A stretch of DNA of 64,000 bases from Massilia sp. Root133 (GTDB lineage Bacteria; Pseudomonadota; Gammaproteobacteria; Burkholderiales; Burkholderiaceae_D): assembly GCF_001426525.1 (NCBI RefSeq), contig NZ_LMEW01000031.1:185711-249710 (forward strand), in the 5' to 3' direction. A program made the translations under genes and the position numbers. Positions within the stretch are counted from its first letter, which is position 1, and every line of letters starts with the position of its first letter. Shown one piece after another: positions 1 to 9,007 of this stretch. The notes under the pieces were generated by a model, which searched no databases, was not told where the DNA came from, and saw only the letters and a program-made list of their open reading frames with translations.

Positions 1-1470
1 CCTTACGCCTACTTCGGCAATCCGAAGAATTGGTATTATGAGTGGCTCGCCAATGCGGTCGATCGTCACAAGCTGAAGATGTCGGCGCTCAGCCAGGATT
101 TCGACTACGACCTCGGCGATCATTTCTTTACCAAACTGCACGTCGGCATCCGCGCAGCCGATACCAAGGTGCTGTTGCGGGGTAACTGGAACAACACCGG
201 TGTCTGTAACGATACGGGCACCAACCCCAGCTGGGGTGCCTGCCCGCTGATTCCGGTTGCGCAACATCCGGATCTCGCCTACGCCGGGCCGGCCAGCAAT
301 TTCATGCAGCCGGGTATTGGTTGGCCTGTTGCCGTGTTCCCGGAGTACGCCAATCCCAACTCGAGCGTTCTCGACCGAACCGTCGCGACGTATGCGCAGT
401 TATTCGCCGGAAAGCCAAATACTTATACGTTCGATACGTCGTTCCGGCCGGGCGATATCAATGAACAACACGAAAAGACGCGGTCGTTCTTTGTCACGGG
501 TGACTTCGGTACAAGCGTATTCGGTTACGACCTCGACGGTACCGCCGGTATGCGCGTCGTGAAGACCGACCAGACGTCGATCGGCTATGTCCAGGACAGC
601 ACCGGGTCACGCGCCGCCACGCTCAATAACAGCTACCGGAATTTCCTCCCGAGCCTCAATACACGCCTGCACCTGAACGAGGATGTGCAAGTCCGCTTCG
701 GCTACAGCAAGACGATGACGCGGCCAAACTTTACCGACATGGCCGCCCATGTCCAGCTGAATCCGAACATTCCTTCGCAGTACGACGCCAACGGCCGTCC
801 GACGGGCAGTTCCGGTAACCCGTACCTGAAACCGATGACGGCGACGTCCTACGATTTGACGTTGGAAGACTATTGGGGGACGTCCAATACGGCGTTCCTG
901 GGTTTGTTCAAGAAGGATATCGACGGTTACCTGGCCGGCGGCACGGAACCAATGAACTTCGGTGGCGTCATCTACGATATCGGCACCAGCATCAATCTCG
1001 GCAAGGGCTCGGTAAAAGGCATCGAAGCCGGCTTTACCCAGTTCTTTGATTTCCTTCCCGACCCGTTCAAGGGATTCGGCATACAGGCCAACTACACTTA
1101 TGTCGATTCGAAAGTCGAGCTCAAGCCCGGGACCCTCATTCCGTTGCCGAAGTTGTCCAAGAACAGCTACAACCTGATCGGCCTCTATGAAAAAGGACCG
1201 TTACAGGCGCGTCTTGCGTACAACTGGCGTTCCTCCTACCTCGACCAGATCAACGGCAGCGGTGTGTTCGGTGCGAACCAGTATGCGGCGCCGTATTCGT
1301 CGCTCGATGCGTCGGTGAGCTACCAGATCAACAAGATCTTCACGCTGTCGGCGGACGCCGTGAATCTGAGGAACTCGATGTACCACACGTATGTCGAGCG
1401 GTCGTCGGGCGGTTTGTTGTGGCAACTTAACGATCGTCGATACAGCGTGTCCCTGAAGGCAAGCTTCTAA
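1..1470 (+). CDS. TonB-dependent outer-membrane receptor, C-terminal part
   Basis: The reading frame is open from the first base, so the N-terminal signal, TonB box and plug lie outside the window. What remains, about 489 residues, is rich in alternating aromatic and polar strands and ends in SLKASF, a terminal Phe typical of BamA-recognised beta-barrels. Family knowledge: such receptors import large ligands such as oligosaccharides using TonB energy. The next two genes encode a halogenase-like flavoprotein and a GH30 glycosidase, a grouping common in carbohydrate-utilisation loci of Xanthomonas, Caulobacter and relatives, so a glycan ligand is inferred. A strong hairpin terminator follows the stop codon. 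Base composition is lower in GC than the genes after 4564. Confidence 0.9.
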   Translation, partial: PYAYFGNPKNWYYEWLANAVDRHKLKMSALSQDFDYDLGDHFFTKLHVGIRAADTKVLLRGNWNNTGVCNDTGTNPSWGACPLIPVAQHPDLAYAGPASNFMQPGIGWPVAVFPEYANPNSSVLDRTVATYAQLFAGKPNTYTFDTSFRPGDINEQHEKTRSFFVTGDFGTSVFGYDLDGTAGMRVVKTDQTSIGYVQDSTGSRAATLNNSYRNFLPSLNTRLHLNEDVQVRFGYSKTMTRPNFTDMAAHVQLNPNIPSQYDANGRPTGSSGNPYLKPMTATSYDLTLEDYWGTSNTAFLGLFKKDIDGYLAGGTEPMNFGGVIYDIGTSINLGKGSVKGIEAGFTQFFDFLPDPFKGFGIQANYTYVDSKVELKPGTLIPLPKLSKNSYNLIGLYEKGPLQARLAYNWRSSYLDQINGSGVFGANQYAAPYSSLDASVSYQINKIFTLSADAVNLRNSMYHTYVERSSGGLLWQLNDRRYSVSLKASF

Positions 1471-1486
1471 CGCCGACATGAGCGAA

Positions 1487-1518
1487 CGCGCCGCGGGTCT
1501 TTCCGCGGCGCGCTTTTT
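1487..1518 (+). terminator. Intrinsic terminator after the TonB receptor
   Basis: A perfect 10-bp stem (CGCGCCGCGG at 1487-1496 pairing with 1503-1512) with a 6-nt loop is followed by C and five T residues at 1514-1518. It lies between the receptor stop and the preferred start of the halogenase at 1544. This argues against the earlier in-frame ATG at 1478, whose first codons would be inside the hairpin. Confidence 0.8.
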
Positions 1519-1543
1519 GTGCACGCGATCCAAAGGGGACAGG

Positions 1544-3064
1544 ATGGACAAGGATAGATGGATTGGGAAGGTTGTCATCCTCGGCGGCGGTACCGCCGGA
1601 TGGATGACGGCGGCCGCGTTGTCCCACACGTTTGGGCACGCCGTCGAGATCGTCCTGGTGGAATCGGACGCCATCGGCACGGTGGGCGTGGGCGAGGCGA
1701 CGATTCCGCCGATCCGCGCGTTTCATCAACTGATCGGCATCGATGAAGCCGAGTTCATACGCGCCACCGGGGCGACGTTCAAACTCGGTATCGAATTTCG
1801 CGGCTGGCGCAGCGAGAGTTCGACATATTTCCACCCTTTCGGTGCGTACGGGGTGGAACGCGACATCGGCTACTTCTTCCAGTACTGGCTGCGTTTGAAG
1901 GAGAAGGGGCAAGTGTCGGACTTCTCCGAGTTCTCGCTATGCACCCTGGCAGCGCGACATAACGTATTTGCGCCTGCGTCCGAACGGCCGGGCGATCCGC
2001 TGCAGCATCTCCAGTCCGCCTATCATTTCGACGCCGGCCGCTATGCGACATACCTGAAGGGGGTTTGCCTGGCGCGCGGGGTGGCCCACAAGATCGGCGA
2101 CATGCTGACGGCGGAACGCAACCCCGAAAACGGGTATATCACAGGCCTGAAGCTCAAGTCGGGCGAGCTTGTGCCGGGTGACTTGTTCATCGACTGCTCC
2201 GGCGTGCGCGCCATGCTTCTCGGGCAGGCGCTGGGTGTCGAGTATGAAGACTGGTCGCGTTGGTTGCCGATGAATCGCGCCTGTGCGGTGCCTTGTGAAC
2301 AAAAGCTGGCACTGACGCCCTACACGATTTCCACCGCCAGACCTTTCGGCTGGCAATGGCGGATACCTTTGCAACATCGCGTTGGTAACGGTGTGGTGTA
2401 TTCGAGCGAATTCGCCACGGATGAAGCGGCAGAGCGGTGTCTGCTGGATGGATTGGAAGGGGAGCCGCTCGCGCCGATCAACCGCATCAAGTTCACGGCA
2501 GGAAGGCGCAGGACGCCGTGGACCAGGAACGTGGTCGCCATCGGGCTTGCCAGCGGGTTCCTGGAGCCGCTGGAGTCGACCAGCATTCATTTCATTCAAT
2601 CCAGCATCCAGCGGCTCATCCGCTATTTTCCGGATGCCGGCTTGTCTCCGGTGTGCGCACAGGCTTTCAACAAGGAGGCGAGCCGGGAAGTCGAAAACGT
2701 CAGGGATTTCCTCATCCTGCATTACCACGCTACGGAACGTGACGACTCGGCATTATGGCGCTACGTAAAAGCCATGCAGATCCCGGACAGTCTGCAGGAA
2801 AGAATTGCGCTGTTCCGTGAGCGTGGACAACTGAACCTTGCTGCCGAAGAACTGTTCCAAAGTACGTCATGGCATGCCGTCCTGTTGGGGCAGGGTATTC
2901 GACCAAGAACCTATATGCCGACCATGGTCCTGCAAGACGACGCCATGCTCGCGAATGCATACGGCAATCTGGAGCGCAACTTCAAGAAAATCGTGTCGAG
3001 GTTGCCGGATCACGCCGCCTACATCAAGGAACACAAGCTGACCTCGACCATGGAGAATCGCTGA
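1544..3064 (+). CDS. Flavin-dependent tryptophan-halogenase family protein
   Basis: About 506 residues, close to the usual 500-540 of the family. The FAD-binding GxGxxG-like motif GGGTAGW is at residues 14-20. The Lys corresponding to the halogenase catalytic Lys is K80 (TFKLG). The family signature WxWxIP is seen as WQWRIP at 270-275, and the Glu of the active site as E344 in PLESTS. In characterised members, FADH2 and O2 make HOCl that is passed along a tunnel to Lys. Homologues next to TonB receptors are common but their substrate is mostly unknown. The start at 1544 is chosen because AAAGGGG lies about 7 nt upstream and the earlier ATG at 1478 sits in a terminator. The stop abuts the GH30 start. 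Confidence 0.88.
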   Translation: MDKDRWIGKVVILGGGTAGWMTAAALSHTFGHAVEIVLVESDAIGTVGVGEATIPPIRAFHQLIGIDEAEFIRATGATFKLGIEFRGWRSESSTYFHPFGAYGVERDIGYFFQYWLRLKEKGQVSDFSEFSLCTLAARHNVFAPASERPGDPLQHLQSAYHFDAGRYATYLKGVCLARGVAHKIGDMLTAERNPENGYITGLKLKSGELVPGDLFIDCSGVRAMLLGQALGVEYEDWSRWLPMNRACAVPCEQKLALTPYTISTARPFGWQWRIPLQHRVGNGVVYSSEFATDEAAERCLLDGLEGEPLAPINRIKFTAGRRRTPWTRNVVAIGLASGFLEPLESTSIHFIQSSIQRLIRYFPDAGLSPVCAQAFNKEASREVENVRDFLILHYHATERDDSALWRYVKAMQIPDSLQERIALFRERGQLNLAAEELFQSTSWHAVLLGQGIRPRTYMPTMVLQDDAMLANAYGNLERNFKKIVSRLPDHAAYIKEHKLTSTMENR

Positions 3065-4561
3065 ATGAGGTTTCGCAAGGTACTGCGCTACATGGTTGTC
3101 ATCGGATTGGGTGTCCTGGCAAGCGGCGCCCATGCCGAACATGCCGACGAAAAGCCGGCGCCGGTTGCCGTCGCGATCAACGTCGACTGGCGGCATCCGG
3201 CGCCACCGTTTGAAGGTTGGGGAACCGCGCTTGCCTGGTTTGCCCATGTGACCGGGAAATTCGCCGAGCCGCAGCGCACCCGGTTGGCCGATTTGCTCTA
3301 TGGGCGGGACGGTCTTGCACTGAATATTGCGCGATACAATATTGGTGGCGGCAATGCGCCCGGGACACCATCGTATTTGCGGCCCGGTGGAGACATTCCC
3401 GGATTCTGGCGCAAGCCGGATGGGTGGAATCCGGACGCCGACGATGCCTGGGACTGGTCCGCGGATGCCGGGCAGCGCTGGTGGCTCGATGCCATCAAAG
3501 CGCGGGTCACGCCGCGAGATCTGATCCTCGAGGCGTTTTCGAACTCGCCGCCGTATTTCATGACCCGCAGCGGGCTCGTTTCCGGCAACGTCAATGGGTT
3601 GGAGAACAACCTTCGTCCGGGATTCGAAACGCAATTTGCTAAATATCTCGCGCGCGTCACGGCGGAGCTCGAGCGGCGGCATGGTATCCGATTCAGGACG
3701 CTGTCTCCGGTCAACGAGCCGAATACGCCTTATTGGTTCTCCACCAATAAACAGGAAGGCGCACATTGGTCGCCGGAAGCGCAGTCGCGCATGTTCATTG
3801 CGCTGGCCAAGGTCTTGACCGAATACGGCATGAAGACGGAGATATCCGGGCCGGATGAAACCAATCCCCAGACGTTTTTCGTCGATTGGGCCGGCCTGTC
3901 ACCCGATGCGAAAAGCGTCATCCGGCAACTCAACGTCCATACCTACGAATGGATCGGAAAGAGTGGGGTGCGGGATATTGCGGAAACGTCCGGCAAACGG
4001 TTATGGATGTCGGAAGTCGATCTATCGCCCAGCAATGTGCGGGAAGACATCAACGACATGCGCCCAGCCATCGCGCTCGCGCAGCAGATCGTTACCGACA
4101 TCAACAGCATGAATCCCCGCGCCTGGGTCCTGTGGCAAGCCATCGAAAACAGGTCGTCCGATCCAAAGAACAGCTCGAACTGGGGATTGATCAAGGCTGA
4201 TTTTTCAAACCTGGAGCGACCGGACTATCAGATCACGAAGAAATTCTGGGCGTTTGCCAATTTCACGAGATTCATCAGGCCGGGCTTTCGGTTCCTGAAA
4301 TCCGATAACCCGGATGCGCTGGTGGCTGAAAATCCGGAAACGCATGAAGTCGTCATCGTGGCCGTCAATCCAGGTATCGTGTCGCGGATGCTGGACATCC
4401 GGCTGCCGGATGCAAAACGCGGCACGATGACATGCAAGACCTATATGACCCGGGCAGAAGACAGCCTCGCGACCTCGAAACCCGCATCATGCGGCGCCAG
4501 GTTGTCCGTGCATGCGCGGCCCATGTCCGTGGTGACCGTCGTTGCGACGCCTCGACAATAG
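3065..4561 (+). CDS. Secreted glycoside hydrolase family 30 enzyme
   Basis: 498 residues starting with a Sec signal peptide (basic MRFRK, hydrophobic core, probable cleavage after GAHA near residue 24). The (beta/alpha)8 features are a GWGTAL strand, an ARYNIGGGN strand, the acid/base Glu E218 in VNEPN and the nucleophile E317 in WMSEVD. A C-terminal beta domain follows (about 400-498). Family knowledge: GH30 enzymes are retaining glycosidases including endo-beta-1,6-galactanases, beta-glucosylceramidases and xylanases; the exact substrate cannot be read here. The start codon immediately follows the halogenase stop, so the two are probably cotranscribed. The gene converges on the EamA gene with 2 bp between the stops. 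Confidence 0.85.
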   Translation: MRFRKVLRYMVVIGLGVLASGAHAEHADEKPAPVAVAINVDWRHPAPPFEGWGTALAWFAHVTGKFAEPQRTRLADLLYGRDGLALNIARYNIGGGNAPGTPSYLRPGGDIPGFWRKPDGWNPDADDAWDWSADAGQRWWLDAIKARVTPRDLILEAFSNSPPYFMTRSGLVSGNVNGLENNLRPGFETQFAKYLARVTAELERRHGIRFRTLSPVNEPNTPYWFSTNKQEGAHWSPEAQSRMFIALAKVLTEYGMKTEISGPDETNPQTFFVDWAGLSPDAKSVIRQLNVHTYEWIGKSGVRDIAETSGKRLWMSEVDLSPSNVREDINDMRPAIALAQQIVTDINSMNPRAWVLWQAIENRSSDPKNSSNWGLIKADFSNLERPDYQITKKFWAFANFTRFIRPGFRFLKSDNPDALVAENPETHEVVIVAVNPGIVSRMLDIRLPDAKRGTMTCKTYMTRAEDSLATSKPASCGARLSVHARPMSVVTVVATPRQ

Positions 4562-4563
4562 GG

Positions 4564-5400
4564 TCAGGCCAGCCGCATCGCGACCGCACCGCACGCGATC
4601 AGGGTGACGGCCGCCAGCCGTGCGCGGCCGATGGGTTCGCGCAGGATGAAGGCGGCGATCGCGGTCGCGAACAGGATCGACGTCTCGCGCAGCGCGGCGA
4701 CGGCGGCGACCGGCGCGCGCGTCATCGCCCATAGCGCGATGCCGTACGACCCGACCGACGCGAGGCCGCCCAGCGGCGCCACCAGCGGATTCGCGCGCGC
4801 GAACGCCACGAGCGCGCCCACGCGGCCGCGGGCCGTCCAGGCGCATACCCAGGCGCCCGTCAGCAGGAAGATCCACAGCGTGTACGCGGCCGGCGCGCCG
4901 GAGAGCCGCACGCCCTGGCCGTCGATCAGCGTACAGGCCGCGATGACGCCGGCCGTCAGCAGCGCGAACACGGTCGTGCGGCGCGCACCGGTGGCCGGCG
5001 CGGCGAGCCATAGCCCCAGCACGCCGCCGCAGATCAGCAGCATGGCGACCCACTGGCCGGGGCTCAGTAGGTCGCCCGTCAGCGGCCCGTTGACGATGGC
5101 GACGAGCAGCGGCGCGCAGCCGCGCATCAGCGGGTAGGCGTGGCTGACCTGGCCGTCGCGGTAGGTCTCGATGAGCAGCAGGAAATAGGCCGCCTGGACG
5201 ACGCCCGACGCCGCGATGAACGGCCAGCTCGCCCGCGCCGGTGCCGGCAGGAAGGGGAGCAGCAAAATGGCAACGCAGGCCGACCCCGCCACCACGAGCA
5301 CGGTCGCGAGTAGCGGCTCGCCGCGCCGCTTGAGCAGCGTGTTCCAGCTCGCGTGCAGCAGCGCCGCGCCCAGCACGGCGCCCAGCACGAATGGCGTCAC
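4564..5400 (-). CDS. EamA/DMT-family transporter
   Basis: 278 residues with about ten hydrophobic segments and the internal repeat typical of drug/metabolite transporters; the first repeat ends near residue 130. The conserved last part reads LRETSILFATAIAAFIL followed by EPIGR, a classic EamA ending. The start is GTG at 5400, overlapping the stop of the upstream MFS gene as GTGA, so the pair is translationally coupled. The substrate is unknown; family members export amino acids, purines or other small metabolites across the inner membrane. Confidence 0.85.
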   Translation of the reverse strand: MTPFVLGAVLGAALLHASWNTLLKRRGEPLLATVLVVAGSACVAILLLPFLPAPARASWPFIAASGVVQAAYFLLLIETYRDGQVSHAYPLMRGCAPLLVAIVNGPLTGDLLSPGQWVAMLLICGGVLGLWLAAPATGARRTTVFALLTAGVIAACTLIDGQGVRLSGAPAAYTLWIFLLTGAWVCAWTARGRVGALVAFARANPLVAPLGGLASVGSYGIALWAMTRAPVAAVAALRETSILFATAIAAFILREPIGRARLAAVTLIACGAVAMRLA

Positions 5401-6632
5401 GCCTGCTCGGCGGCCGGTGCCGTCTCGGGAATGCCGTGGCGGCGGAAGTAGCGGTGCGCGACGAGCAGCGCGGCCGCCTGCATGGCCGCGCACAGGAAGA
5501 ATGGCCCGCCGACGCGCCAGTCCTGCGGCGGCAGATGGCTCGCGGCGCCCAGCAGCAGGGTGCCGACGAGCGGCGAGACGACGAGGCCGACGCTGCTGAT
5601 CGATTGCAGGGAGCCCATCAGTTCTCCCTGTTCGCGGTTGGACGACGATTTCGACAGGATGCCCTGCAGCGCCGGTCCCGCGGCGAACGACAGCAGGTTG
5701 CAGAGGATGAAGACGTACATCATCCAGCCGTGCGTCGCGATCGCGTACAGGAAGTAGGTGACGGCGCCGGACGCGAGGCCGATCAGCGACAGCCGCACTT
5801 CGCCGAAGCGCCGGATCAGCGGCGCGAGCAGCCCGGCCTGCACGACGATCGAGCACACGCCCACGCAGAACAGGGCGATGCCGTTGTCGCGCGGCGTCCA
5901 GTCGAAGCGGAACGTCGTGAACAGGACCCACGTCGACTGCAGCATCATTTGCGCGAAGGCGACGAGCGTGTAGACGGTGATCAGGCCGCGGATGTCCGTG
6001 CGGCGCACGAGGCGCAGCAGGGAGCCGAACGGGTTGATGCGCGACCACTGGAACGCCGCGCGGCGTTCGCGCGGCAGCGATTCCGGCACGGCAAAGTAAC
6101 CGTAGACGAAGTTCGCGGCGGACAGCGCGGCCGCCACGTAGAACGGCAGGTGCAATCCCATATTGCCCAGCAGGCCGCCGAGGATCGGCCCGCAGATGAA
6201 GCCGAAGCCGAACGCGGCGCCGATCTTGCCGAAGCTTTTCGCGCGGTTCTCCGGCGTGGACACGTCCGATGCGTACGCGGACGCGACGGACATGCTGGCC
6301 GACGACGCCCCGCCGATCACGCGCCCGATGAACAGGCAGGCGAGGTTCGGTGCCCAGGCGGTCGCGAGGAAGTTGATGCACATGCCGCCCATCGAATACA
6401 GCAGCACGGGGCGGCGGCCGATGCGGTCGGACAGCGCGCCCACCATCGGCATGAACAGGAATTGCATCAGCCCGAACGTGGCGCCCAGCACGCCGTACCA
6501 CAGCGCCTGCTGCGCGCGGTTGTCGACGAATTCGCCCACGAGGCTCGGCAGCACGGGCACGATCAGGCCGATGCCGAGCATGTCGACGAACACGCAGATG
6601 AGGACGAAATTCAGGTTCGCGCTTTTGGCCAT
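5397..6632 (-). CDS. MFS transporter, TetA-like (TCR/Tet) family
   Basis: 411 residues and 12 predicted membrane helices. Motif A between helices 2 and 3 is clear (GALSDRIGRRPVLL, about residues 63-76), and helix 1 carries DMLGIGLIVPVLP as in class H+ antiporters of the TetA group. Closest in type to TetA-like proton-drug antiporters, but many chromosomal members of this group are not tetracycline pumps, so the substrate should not be assumed. It overlaps the EamA gene by 4 bp, forming a two-transporter operon. Confidence 0.85.
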   Translation of the reverse strand: MAKSANLNFVLICVFVDMLGIGLIVPVLPSLVGEFVDNRAQQALWYGVLGATFGLMQFLFMPMVGALSDRIGRRPVLLYSMGGMCINFLATAWAPNLACLFIGRVIGGASSASMSVASAYASDVSTPENRAKSFGKIGAAFGFGFICGPILGGLLGNMGLHLPFYVAAALSAANFVYGYFAVPESLPRERRAAFQWSRINPFGSLLRLVRRTDIRGLITVYTLVAFAQMMLQSTWVLFTTFRFDWTPRDNGIALFCVGVCSIVVQAGLLAPLIRRFGEVRLSLIGLASGAVTYFLYAIATHGWMMYVFILCNLLSFAAGPALQGILSKSSSNREQGELMGSLQSISSVGLVVSPLVGTLLLGAASHLPPQDWRVGGPFFLCAAMQAAALLVAHRYFRRHGIPETAPAAEQA

Positions 6633-6705
6633 GGGCGTACCGGGACGATGCGGAAAACGTCTATGGTAGCACCGATTGCCCGGCAGACAACTGCGTGCTT
6701 TTCGA

Positions 6706-7386
6706 TCAAGCTGCCACGTGCGGGATGCCAGTCCATTCGGCCGCGAAGGCGCTGCGGAAGTCCGTCAGGATCGCCAGCCGTTGTGCGGCGAGGCGGCGGC
6801 CGGCGTCCGTCTGCATCATGTCCGGCAGGCGCGCCAGCTTCGCGTCGATGTGGTCGAGCGAATACGATTTGTCGTCGAGCGGCCGGTCCAGCGCGAGCGG
6901 ATCGCTGCCGTGGGCGAGGGCGCTGCCCATGCGGCCCGCGATATAAAACATGCGCGCGAGGCCGACGGCGCCGAGGCCGTCCAGGCGGTCGGCATCCTGC
7001 ACGATGCGGGCTTCCAGCGTGGTCGCGGGGATGGCGGCGGAAAAGCTGTGCGCTTCGATCGCGTGGGCGACGGCGGCCAGCTTGTCCGCCGGAAAGCCGA
7101 GCGCCGCCAGCCGCTCGCTGGCCAGTTCGGCCGACAGGCGGGATGCAATGCTGCGGCGCGGGTCGTCCTTCGGCACGTTGACGAGGTCGTGCAGATAGCA
7201 CGCCGCCAGCACGACGAGCGGATCGGCCTGGTCGTGGTGCGCCAGCAGCGCCTGCGCATTGCGCCAGACGCGTTCGAAGTGGTTCAGGTCATGGGCGCCG
7301 TCGGGGCCCTGGTCGGCGACCGCCTGTGCGGCCAGTTGGGCGAGGCGGGGCCGCCAGCCGTCGAGTTCAGGATGGAGTGCTTGCAT
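6706..7386 (-). CDS. HD-domain phosphohydrolase (YedJ-like)
   Basis: 226 residues. The metal-binding HD motif is at H66-D67 (YLHDLVN), with an upstream His in HDLNH (H32/H36) and a conserved Asp in QDADRLDGLG, the pattern of the YedJ/uncharacterised HD group. Such proteins hydrolyse phosphomonoesters or nucleotides with divalent metals; the physiological substrate is unknown. The start codon lies 20 bp inside the end of the upstream RNase H-like gene, so the two are probably translationally coupled. Confidence 0.8.
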   Translation of the reverse strand: MQALHPELDGWRPRLAQLAAQAVADQGPDGAHDLNHFERVWRNAQALLAHHDQADPLVVLAACYLHDLVNVPKDDPRRSIASRLSAELASERLAALGFPADKLAAVAHAIEAHSFSAAIPATTLEARIVQDADRLDGLGAVGLARMFYIAGRMGSALAHGSDPLALDRPLDDKSYSLDHIDAKLARLPDMMQTDAGRRLAAQRLAILTDFRSAFAAEWTGIPHVAA

Positions 7387-8035
7387 CGGTCTCTAAGTCA
7401 ATGAGGGCGCGCTGCGACAGCGCGTCGGCCCCGGTGTTCTTGTGGCGCGGCACCCAGCGCAGGCGCACGTCGGGGAGGAGGGCCAGCAGCGCCAGCGCCC
7501 GGGCGCGATAGCCGGCCAGGGCGGGCGCCGCGTACAGGTCGGGGCCGGTGACGTCGTCGATCACGACCCGGCTGTCGCCGTGGATGGTCAGCTCGTGCGC
7601 GCCGTGGGCGGCGGCCGTTTCCAGCAACGCGATCAGCGCGCGGTATTCCGCCTCGCTGCTGTTGCCGTGGCCGGCCGGCTGGGCGAGTTCGACGACATGG
7701 CCGTCGGGGCCTTCGATCCGCACGCCGATGCCGCAGCGGCCCGGGTTCGGTTTCGCTGAGCCGTCGAACCACGCGCGCCATGCGGTCGGCTGCGCATCGC
7801 GCCGTGAGGTCGCGGCGGCTTTTGCGGAGGCGCGGGCCGCATCGCGCGCCGCCTGGGCGGCCAGCATGCCGGTACGCACCTCGACGAGGGCGGCGAGGCC
7901 CGCCGCGCCGGCCGCCAGTTCCAGCGTGCGGCGCAGCGCCACGTCGGCGGACAGTCCTTCGGCCAGCGCCAGGCGGCGGCTGGCCGCGCGCTCGGTCTTG
8001 TAGGCGATCCTTGCCAGGTCGGGGAAGTTGTTCAT
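7367..8035 (-). CDS. RNase HI-fold protein (reverse-transcriptase-like RNase H)
   Basis: 222 residues. The C-terminal two thirds is an RNase H fold: D91 in FDGSAKPNPG, E130 in SSEAEYRAL, D154 in HGDSRVVID and D204 in NTGADALS, the full DEDD set. The first 80 residues are Ala-rich and helical and are an extra domain of unknown role. The family cleaves RNA in RNA-DNA hybrids, though stand-alone members of this plant-like group are poorly studied. Only the weak context of the HD hydrolase gene that overlaps its 3' end hints at nucleic-acid turnover. Confidence 0.82.
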   Translation of the reverse strand: MNNFPDLARIAYKTERAASRRLALAEGLSADVALRRTLELAAGAAGLAALVEVRTGMLAAQAARDAARASAKAAATSRRDAQPTAWRAWFDGSAKPNPGRCGIGVRIEGPDGHVVELAQPAGHGNSSEAEYRALIALLETAAAHGAHELTIHGDSRVVIDDVTGPDLYAAPALAGYRARALALLALLPDVRLRWVPRHKNTGADALSQRALIDLETDASTPS

Positions 8036-8056
8036 GCCGAGAGGATACTACAAAGA

Positions 8057-8080
8057 AAAACAGCGCCGGGGCGCTGTTTT
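8057..8080 (-). terminator. Hairpin terminator for the 8086 gene
   Basis: An inverted repeat AAAACAGCGC...GCGCTGTTTT with a 4-nt loop is flanked by A residues on the left and T residues on the right. Read on the minus strand it ends in a U tract just after the stop of the repeat-protein gene at 8086. Confidence 0.7.
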
Positions 8081-8085
8081 CAGGA

Positions 8086-8652
8086 TTAGCGGCGGTAGGG
8101 ATTGTCCGGCCGGCGATCCCAGCGGTTCGGCACACCGTCGCCGTCACGGTCGCGGTCGTAGCGGTTCGGCACGCCGTCGCGGTCTTCGTCCCAGCGGCGG
8201 CCGTTGCGCTCGTAGCGGTCGGGGATGCCGTCGCGGTCGCGGTCCCGGTAGTACGGCCGGTCGTTGTAGTACGAACCACGGTCGTAGTCGCGGTCATGGC
8301 GGCGCTCGAAGCGGTCGGGCACGCCGTCGCGGTCGCGATCGGGGCCGTAGGGCGTCCACGCGGCAGGCTGCATGTACCAGCCGCCATTGCCCTGGTACCA
8401 GGCCGGTGCGCGGTAGACATAGCCCGGACGCTCGGCGACCCAGTAACCCGGCGCCCACGTATGGCGATGGCCGGACCAGGCCCAGTAGCCGGGTGCCCAG
8501 ACATAGCCGTGGCGCGGCGCGGGGACGCGTTCGTACAACGGGGCCGGCGGGGCGGTGCTGATGGTCAGGCTGACATTGCTGTAAGCCATGGAAGGAAGCG
8601 GTGCGGCGGCGGCGCCGATGGCGATCAGGGTGGCAAGTGCGAGGCGTTTCAT
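8086..8652 (-). CDS. Exported protein with WxPGxW-type and aspartate-rich DxDxDG repeats
   Basis: 188 residues. A signal peptide (MKRLALATLIAIG... cleaved after SMA near residue 22) is followed by a block with repeated APGYW motifs of the YXWGQW/BcpO-like kind at about 45-90. The C-terminal half is a run of four or five DRDRDGVPDR-like units. Each has the DxDxDG core of thrombospondin type 3/dockerin calcium-binding loops. Calcium binding in the envelope is inferred. The start at 8652 has GGAG 6 nt upstream; the in-frame TTG at 8664 lacks support. Function is unknown. Confidence 0.75.
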   Translation of the reverse strand: MKRLALATLIAIGAAAAPLPSMAYSNVSLTISTAPPAPLYERVPAPRHGYVWAPGYWAWSGHRHTWAPGYWVAERPGYVYRAPAWYQGNGGWYMQPAAWTPYGPDRDRDGVPDRFERRHDRDYDRGSYYNDRPYYRDRDRDGIPDRYERNGRRWDEDRDGVPNRYDRDRDGDGVPNRWDRRPDNPYRR

Positions 8653-8751
8653 GTCGGTCTCCAATCCGGACTGCGGATGTGACCAATATAGCGCGGCGGG
8701 CAGAACGATTCAGCGGTTGAAGCAGACTCTTACATCTGAAACAGATTGTGT

Positions 8752-8780
8752 GCGGGGACGGCGGTGGCGACCGTCCCCGC
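8752..8780 (-). terminator. Hairpin after the 72-residue protein gene
   Basis: A perfect 10-bp GC-rich stem (GCGGGGACGG at 8752-8761 with CCGTCCCCGC at 8771-8780) lies just past the stop at 8789. The minus-strand sequence that follows has only a short interrupted U run, so efficiency is uncertain. Confidence 0.5.
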
Positions 8781-8788
8781 GCTGAACA

Positions 8789-9007
8789 TCATGCGCGGCT
8801 CCGCACGCGTTCCAGCGCCAGCATCTGCTGCTTCTCGACCGGCGTCAGGCGCTTGGCGGTGACGTGCACGACGGGGATGCCGGCGGTCGTCGCGAGGACG
8901 GGTGCGGTCGCCTGTGCGGGCTTGGCGCTGTCGAGTGCCGTACCGCCGGCGGCGGCCAGGCTGAGTGCGACGATGAAGGCGGCTTCCATGTGCTTGATGA
9001 CGTTCAT
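8789..9007 (-). CDS. Small exported protein of unknown function
   Basis: 72 residues. The N-terminus has a hydrophobic segment (AAFIVALSLAAAGG, residues 9-22), a signal peptide or anchor. A Thr/Ala/Pro-rich stretch follows, then a short conserved-looking end (VTAKRLTPVEKQQMLALERVR). The start at 9007 has a strong ribosome site GAGGAGA about 6 nt upstream. No family is recognised. Confidence 0.6.
   Translation of the reverse strand: MNVIKHMEAAFIVALSLAAAGGTALDSAKPAQATAPVLATTAGIPVVHVTAKRLTPVEKQQMLALERVRSRA

Noticed and set aside
1478..1543. Longer start for the halogenase-like gene
   Set aside because: The extra 22 codons overlap the terminator hairpin and have no ribosome site; the ATG at 1544 does.
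4564..6501. A single 645-residue minus-strand open frame spanning the MFS and EamA genes
   Set aside because: Its first 360 residues are Arg/Pro-rich and antiprotein-like; only the last 278, in the EamA frame from the GTG at 5400, read as a real protein. The MFS gene occupies the same DNA in another frame.
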